From contig JBALVO010000024.1 of NCBI GenBank assembly GCA_036961445.1, forward strand, positions 1 to 38,303: a stretch of DNA of 38,303 nucleotides. Reading direction: 5' to 3'. The notes under the pieces are model-generated. The model worked only from the letters and a program-made list of their open reading frames with translations, made no database searches and was not told where the DNA came from. The stretch's first letter is position 1. Each line of letters begins with the position of its first letter. The stretch comes from JBALVO01 sp036961445 (GTDB lineage: Bacteria > Pseudomonadota > Gammaproteobacteria > Pseudomonadales > Halieaceae). Shown in pieces: positions 33,990 to 38,303 of the stretch. Both the position numbers and the translations under genes were made by a program.

Positions 33990-35816
33990 ATGAAACCACA
34001 CAGCAAGGAAGCATCGCATGCAGCGTTGAGGGATCCTACTATCCTTCAACAAGTGGAACCCCTGCTGGCCCGCATGAGTCTGGCCCAAAAGATCGGCCAG
34101 ATGACACAGGCCGAACGCATGTCGATCAGTCCTCAGCAAATCAAAGACTTTCATATCGGCTCGATACTCAGTGGCGCTGGTTCCTGCCCGGGCAATAACT
34201 CCGTGGCGGAATGGGTCACCATGAATGACGCCCATTGGGCGGCTTCTATGGTGGAGGATACAGAGCACCTGGCCATACCCATTATCTACGGTGTTGACGC
34301 CATCCACGGCAACAACAATGTCAAAGGCGCGACAATATTTCCCCATAATATCGGCCTGGGCGCAGCCAACGACCCCGATTTGGTGGCGAGGATTGCCCAG
34401 ATTACTGCCAGGGAAATTCTCGCTAGCGGGGTCGAGTGGACATTTGCCCCGAGTCTGGCGGTGGCGCGCGACAGTCATTGGGGCCGCAGCTACGAGAGCT
34501 ACTCTGAGGAACCGGAGATCGTCACTGCCTACGCTGCACCCTTTATTACAGGGCTACAGGGCGACCTGGGCACCGACAGCGTCGTGGCCTGTGTCAAGCA
34601 TTGGGTGGGCGACGGCGGCACGGCATACGGTGTAGATCAGGGCAATACCACGGCAAGCATGGAAGAGCTGGAACGAATTCATATGGCAGCCTATTACCCG
34701 GCGATAGAAGCGGGTGTAATGACTGTAATGGTCGCGCTTAACGGTTGGCAGGGCGAGAAATGCCACGGCCACTATCACCTGCTAACCGAGGTCCTCAAAA
34801 ACCGACTGCAATTCGATGGCTACATAATCTCCGACTGGGATGGTATCGATTATCTTGCTGATTACTACTATGACGCCATTGCCATCAGCGTTAATGCCGG
34901 CATTGATATGTTTATGGTGTCGCAACACTGGCCCGAGTTTATAGAACATCTGACACACCATGTTGAGCGTGGCAACGTTTCCGTGGCAAGGATTGACGAC
35001 GCGGTCAGGCGAATACTGGGAGTAAAATTTGCCTACGGGCTTTTTGACAAGCCTCGCCCGGCCCAGAGATACTGGTCGAATCATGTCAGTTTCGGCTCCC
35101 GGGAACATCGCGAGGTTGCCAGAGAAGCCGTGAGAAAATCACTGGTCCTGTTAAAAAATGACAAGCAGCTGTTGCCGCTGGCCAAAAATAGCCGATTATT
35201 GGTGGCAGGCAAGAGCGCCCACAACAGGGGCCACCAATGCGGTGGCTGGACCATCAGCTGGCAAGGCACTGCAGGCAATGATTTTATTGAGGGCGGCACC
35301 TCGATTTGGGAAGGTATACAGGCACAAGCACCTAATGCCGCATTGTCCACCGACGATGGTGCGGATGCCGACGCCAAACTGCACGATGTCGCCGTCGTGG
35401 TGATCGGCGAGACACCCTACGCAGAGGGCTTGGGCGATATTCGCGAGGGAAATAATGTTCTGATTGAACCAGGCTCACAAACAAATGGCGCATTCAAACG
35501 GCTAGAAGCCTATGGCCGTTCCAGAGAACTGGCGAAATTACATCCGGAAGACCTGCACACCATTAACAATATTACCGCCAAAGGCATCCCGGTGATTGTG
35601 GTTTTGATTTCCGGTAGGCCTCTGTTAGTAGACACTGAGCTTGACGCTGCCACCGCCTTTGTCGCTGCCTGGTTGCCGGGGTCCGAGGGGCAAGGCCTAG
35701 CCGACGTGCTGTTCGGTGATTACAATTTCAGTGGCAAGCTTTCTTTTTCCTGGCCGACGGCTTCCGCTACCGCCTCCAAGCCTCTGTTTCCCTGTGGTTT
35801 TGGGTTGAGTTACTAA
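33990..35816 (+). CDS. GH3 family beta-glucan exohydrolase-type enzyme, cytoplasmic
   Basis: A second GH3 enzyme, 608 residues, closer to the barley exohydrolase/ExoP type than to BglX. IGQMTQAERM, GVDAIHGNNNVKGATIFPHNIGL in pieces, FAPSLAVARDSHWGRSYESYSE, CVKHWVGDGGT, and nucleophile Asp282 in YIISDWDG define the barrel. SLVLLKNDKQLLPL starts the second domain, and Glu479 in YAEGLGDI is the probable acid/base. It ends at the FPCGFGLSY motif with no fibronectin-like domain. There is no signal peptide, although many relatives are exported. Such enzymes trim glucose from beta-1,3- and beta-1,4-glucans. It converges with the oxidoreductase gene 16 bp away. Confidence 0.9.
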   Translation: MKPHSKEASHAALRDPTILQQVEPLLARMSLAQKIGQMTQAERMSISPQQIKDFHIGSILSGAGSCPGNNSVAEWVTMNDAHWAASMVEDTEHLAIPIIYGVDAIHGNNNVKGATIFPHNIGLGAANDPDLVARIAQITAREILASGVEWTFAPSLAVARDSHWGRSYESYSEEPEIVTAYAAPFITGLQGDLGTDSVVACVKHWVGDGGTAYGVDQGNTTASMEELERIHMAAYYPAIEAGVMTVMVALNGWQGEKCHGHYHLLTEVLKNRLQFDGYIISDWDGIDYLADYYYDAIAISVNAGIDMFMVSQHWPEFIEHLTHHVERGNVSVARIDDAVRRILGVKFAYGLFDKPRPAQRYWSNHVSFGSREHREVAREAVRKSLVLLKNDKQLLPLAKNSRLLVAGKSAHNRGHQCGGWTISWQGTAGNDFIEGGTSIWEGIQAQAPNAALSTDDGADADAKLHDVAVVVIGETPYAEGLGDIREGNNVLIEPGSQTNGAFKRLEAYGRSRELAKLHPEDLHTINNITAKGIPVIVVLISGRPLLVDTELDAATAFVAAWLPGSEGQGLADVLFGDYNFSGKLSFSWPTASATASKPLFPCGFGLSY

Positions 35817-35832
35817 CATCAACCGGAATCGC

Positions 35833-36849
35833 CTATTCAAACGTATAGGTGAGACCCATCGCGCTGCGCATTTGATCCATCAATGTCATGGTGTGCAGCG
35901 TATCGCGCAATGGCATTTGCGGGCTTTCAATCAACCCTTGTCGTATACAGCGCACGGCTTCCTCAATCTCATATTCCATACCGGTCGCCCGAAGCTCCCG
36001 ACTGACCGTCCGGGTTTCCTCCTGACCTGTTAATCCATCGTGCGTGTAAAGCGTTGCCCGAGTCGCATTCCAGAACATAGGGTGGACAGTAATGCGGCCA
36101 GCACTGCCATGAATCGTCAGGTCGTTATCCAGTCTGGTAGTCATACTGATGGTGAATGTCGAGCTGCGCCCGCCCTGATAAACCATAGTGGCCTCATCGT
36201 GCTCATCGACCCGGGTATCACCCAGCACACCCTCAATCGAAAAACTCTCGGGCTGTTGTGCAAATACCCATTGCGACATGGACAGGTTATACACACCCAG
36301 ATCGAGCAATGCGCCCCCCGCCAGTTCATGGCTCAGCAGACGATCCTGCAGGTCGCGAGGAAACTCGAAGCCAAATGAAGAGGTGACCTTCTCGATAGTG
36401 CCAATCTTTCCGATATCCAGCCAGCGCCTCACTTCCTGGTAAGCGGGTAGGTAGCGAGTGCGCATCGCCTCCATCAGAAAGATGTTGGACGCTCGCGCCA
36501 GGATGATCAGCTCCCGCGCTTCACGCGCGTTTACCGTCATCGGTTTTTCACACAAGACCGGCTTACCGGCCAAAAGGCTGTCGCGAGCCTGCTGGTAATG
36601 GAATCGATGCGGAGTAGCGATATAAACAGCGTCTACCCGGGGATCTTCCAGCAGCGCGTGATAGCTGTCGTAATGCACCGCTGCACAGTGGTCGCGGGCA
36701 AATTTCTCCGCCCGAGCCGAATCGCGGCTAGCCACTGCATATAGGACGGCACCGTCCACCGCAATTAGTGATTTGGCGAATTCCCCGGCGATTCTGCCTG
36801 GGCCAATAATACCCCAGCGCAATACAGAGGGTTCAAGCGGTTTTACCAC
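35833..36849 (-). CDS. Gfo/Idh/MocA-family oxidoreductase
   Basis: A 338-residue NAD(P)-dependent sugar or diol dehydrogenase. An N-terminal Rossmann domain has GIIGPGRIAG (13-22), a DAVYIATPHRFH segment and CEKPMTVN with the conserved Glu101-Lys102-Pro103. The C-terminal alpha/beta domain has LLSHELAGGALLDLGVYNLS and FTISMTTRLDNDLTIHGSAG. It resembles the dihydrodiol-dehydrogenase-like branch. The start is GTG 36849 inside the end of the transporter gene (17-bp overlap), so the two are translationally coupled. The oxidised substrate is unknown; a sugar brought in by the adjacent carrier is likely. Confidence 0.88.
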   Translation of the reverse strand: MVKPLEPSVLRWGIIGPGRIAGEFAKSLIAVDGAVLYAVASRDSARAEKFARDHCAAVHYDSYHALLEDPRVDAVYIATPHRFHYQQARDSLLAGKPVLCEKPMTVNAREARELIILARASNIFLMEAMRTRYLPAYQEVRRWLDIGKIGTIEKVTSSFGFEFPRDLQDRLLSHELAGGALLDLGVYNLSMSQWVFAQQPESFSIEGVLGDTRVDEHDEATMVYQGGRSSTFTISMTTRLDNDLTIHGSAGRITVHPMFWNATRATLYTHDGLTGQEETRTVSRELRATGMEYEIEEAVRCIRQGLIESPQMPLRDTLHTMTLMDQMRSAMGLTYTFE

Positions 36850-38302
36850 GCCTGCTCTCCAGTTCCAGGCGCACCTCGTGTGCTTTTTCCTCGGTAATCG
36901 GATAAGTCGCGATTGCCCATAACGCGATCACTGAGGCTACCACAGGAATAGCCACATCAAACAACCGCATCCAGAATATAGTACTGGCGGCTTGCTCCCC
37001 ACCCAGTGCTACGTCGAAGCCGGTGGCATTGAGCAAGAACCCACCGGTAGCGATCGCGGCCGCCATACCGAGTTTGACCACCCACCAATAGATGGAACCA
37101 AACATGCCCTCCCTGCGTTGGCTGGTCTGAAGTTCGTCCAGGTCACAGACATCGGCAATCATGGAACCCATCAAAGTAAAGAGTCCGCCCAGCCCAAACG
37201 CAATGAAAGGAGCGGGAAGCAGCAGTAACAGAGGGTACTGGGGTGAATAGCAAAACCACTTTAAGACATATCCCACTATGGAAATCCCGATTGCCCAAAA
37301 AAATGCCTGGCGCTTGCCAATATGGGTGGACAATTTGGTGATAATAAATATGACGCAAAAAGTAGAGAGTGCAGAGACCGTACCCGCCCAGCCTGCATAC
37401 TGCGCTCCCAGCGACTGGTCGCCGGCAAACACGTAGTAGATGATCACATAGAACTGAAAAGACGATACCAGCATGAAGCCATTAAAAACCAGGAAGGTCG
37501 CTGCGCAAAGTTTTAGAAAAGGCACAAATTTCAGCGTCGTGGCAAATCCCTTGAAGAAACCCGCAATGCCAGTGGGGAACTCTTCCTGGGTTGCGACGTT
37601 TTTGCCGGGGTTGTCGCGTGCCGCAGGGACCTGTTGCGCTGGAATTTTTGGGGTCCGCTCCTTCAGGAATATTGCCGGCAATATCCCGATACAGATGACA
37701 AATCCTCCGATTACAATCGCCAGCCACCGTGCCCCCTCGACCATATCATCGAAAAGTACGTCGTACTGCATAATCCATAGAAACCATGGCGATATCAGGT
37801 AAGCAAGCTGCCCCATGAAGTTCTGCACCCCCATCAGGCGCGTACGCTCGTGATAGTCGGGCGTTAGTTCATAACCAAGAGCAACATAGGGTGTCGCAAA
37901 AACCGTGTAGGCCAGATAAAAAATCAGTGAAACTAGGAGGTAAAACCAAAAATAATATGACTCACTTTCGCCGCTGGGCAATTGCCAAAGTAAGGCAAAA
38001 ATAATTCCCGAGGCAATTGCGCCAAAAAATATATAAGGTCTGCGCCGTCCCCATCTGGATTTAGTCTGATCCGATAGATAACCCATCAGCGGGTCCGTAA
38101 TCGCATCGGTTAGCCGCGGCAGTGCACCCAGCAGCCCTACCAATGCCGGATTCATACCCAGACCGAGATTGAGAACAATAGCCATCCCTCCTATGGCTGC
38201 AGCAAGAAGATTGTTAACAAAGGCTCCCAGCCCGTAGATTATCTTCTGCGGCACTGAAATCCTGTCTTCAGCTGCGGTTTCATAATGCTCTGGGTGGTTC
38301 AT
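36833..38302 (-). CDS. GPH-family (MelB-like) sugar:cation symporter
   Basis: A 489-residue, twelve-helix member of the glycoside-pentoside-hexuronide:cation symporter family. IIYGLGAFVNNLL, LPRLTDAITDPLMGYLSDQTKSRWGRRRPYI (the MelB-type helix 2-3 region), YELTPDYHERTRLMGVQNF, and a C-terminal LMGSMIADVCDLDELQTSQRREGMFGSIYWWVVKLGMA segment are typical. The ATG at 38302 is one base from the window end, so an upstream start cannot be ruled out. It is co-transcribed with the Gfo/Idh gene. It probably imports a di- or oligosaccharide; the substrate cannot be named from sequence alone. Confidence 0.9.
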   Translation of the reverse strand: MNHPEHYETAAEDRISVPQKIIYGLGAFVNNLLAAAIGGMAIVLNLGLGMNPALVGLLGALPRLTDAITDPLMGYLSDQTKSRWGRRRPYIFFGAIASGIIFALLWQLPSGESESYYFWFYLLVSLIFYLAYTVFATPYVALGYELTPDYHERTRLMGVQNFMGQLAYLISPWFLWIMQYDVLFDDMVEGARWLAIVIGGFVICIGILPAIFLKERTPKIPAQQVPAARDNPGKNVATQEEFPTGIAGFFKGFATTLKFVPFLKLCAATFLVFNGFMLVSSFQFYVIIYYVFAGDQSLGAQYAGWAGTVSALSTFCVIFIITKLSTHIGKRQAFFWAIGISIVGYVLKWFCYSPQYPLLLLLPAPFIAFGLGGLFTLMGSMIADVCDLDELQTSQRREGMFGSIYWWVVKLGMAAAIATGGFLLNATGFDVALGGEQAASTIFWMRLFDVAIPVVASVIALWAIATYPITEEKAHEVRLELESRRGKTA

Positions 38303-38303
38303 C

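Noticed and set aside
1..38303. CRISPR arrays, insertion sequences, rRNA operons
   Set aside because: No regularly spaced direct repeats, transposase-like frames or rRNA-like sequences were seen on either strand.

Overview
This window looks like chromosomal DNA from a marine-type gammaproteobacterium. The recA-recX pair, the LexA-like box upstream of recA, and the many GH17/GH3/GH43 enzymes and sugar porters would fit Cellvibrionales-like heterotrophs. The taxon is an inference from gene content; no rRNA or other decisive marker is present. There is one 100-N assembly gap (7399-7498), and the first and last genes touch the window edges.

Layout. (1) 1-7504, all on the minus strand: a DUF2182/DUF1326 pair, an MBL-fold/beta-CASP ribonuclease-like protein, recX, recA, an AstE/aspartoacylase-family deacylase coupled to a glutamate-cysteine-ligase-like protein, and a SIMPL-domain protein interrupted by the gap. 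(2) 7525-13454, minus strand: a compact NAD-dependent formate dehydrogenase operon in the order fdsG-fdsB-fdsA-fdhD-fdsD. (3) About 13.5-17.2 kb, plus strand: a visibly AT-richer run of unrelated single genes (SnoaL-like secreted protein, GDCCVxC mini-protein, VOC/glyoxalase, hotdog thioesterase, GNAT acetyltransferase). They are separated by long non-coding spacers that carry imperfect palindromes and a recurring leader-like sequence. One palindrome (14240-14317) has the anatomy of an integron attC site. (4) About 17.2-38.3 kb: a carbohydrate locus with a strong beta-1,3-glucan (laminarin-type) signature.

How the glucan locus probably works. Two products have signal peptides: a CBM9-like sugar-binding protein and a clan GH-A glucanase-like enzyme. 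The other enzymes lack visible signal peptides and are inferred to be cytoplasmic: GH43, two GH17, a very large GH94/GH149/GH161-type phosphorylase and two GH3. The two GH17 genes and the phosphorylase overlap end to start (8 bp and 4 bp). A sugar-porter MFS carrier sits between the two GH3 genes, and a GPH-type carrier is paired with a Gfo/Idh/MocA oxidoreductase. The inferred picture is limited outer depolymerisation, import of intact oligosaccharides, then combined intracellular hydrolysis and phosphorolysis to glucose and glucose-1-phosphate. A LytS/LytTR-type two-component pair is embedded in the locus, and a 21-bp-period direct repeat lies in its divergent promoter region. No TonB-dependent receptor or SusCD pair is present in the window.

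The most unusual material is the non-coding architecture of region 3 and the coupled GH17-GH17-phosphorylase module.
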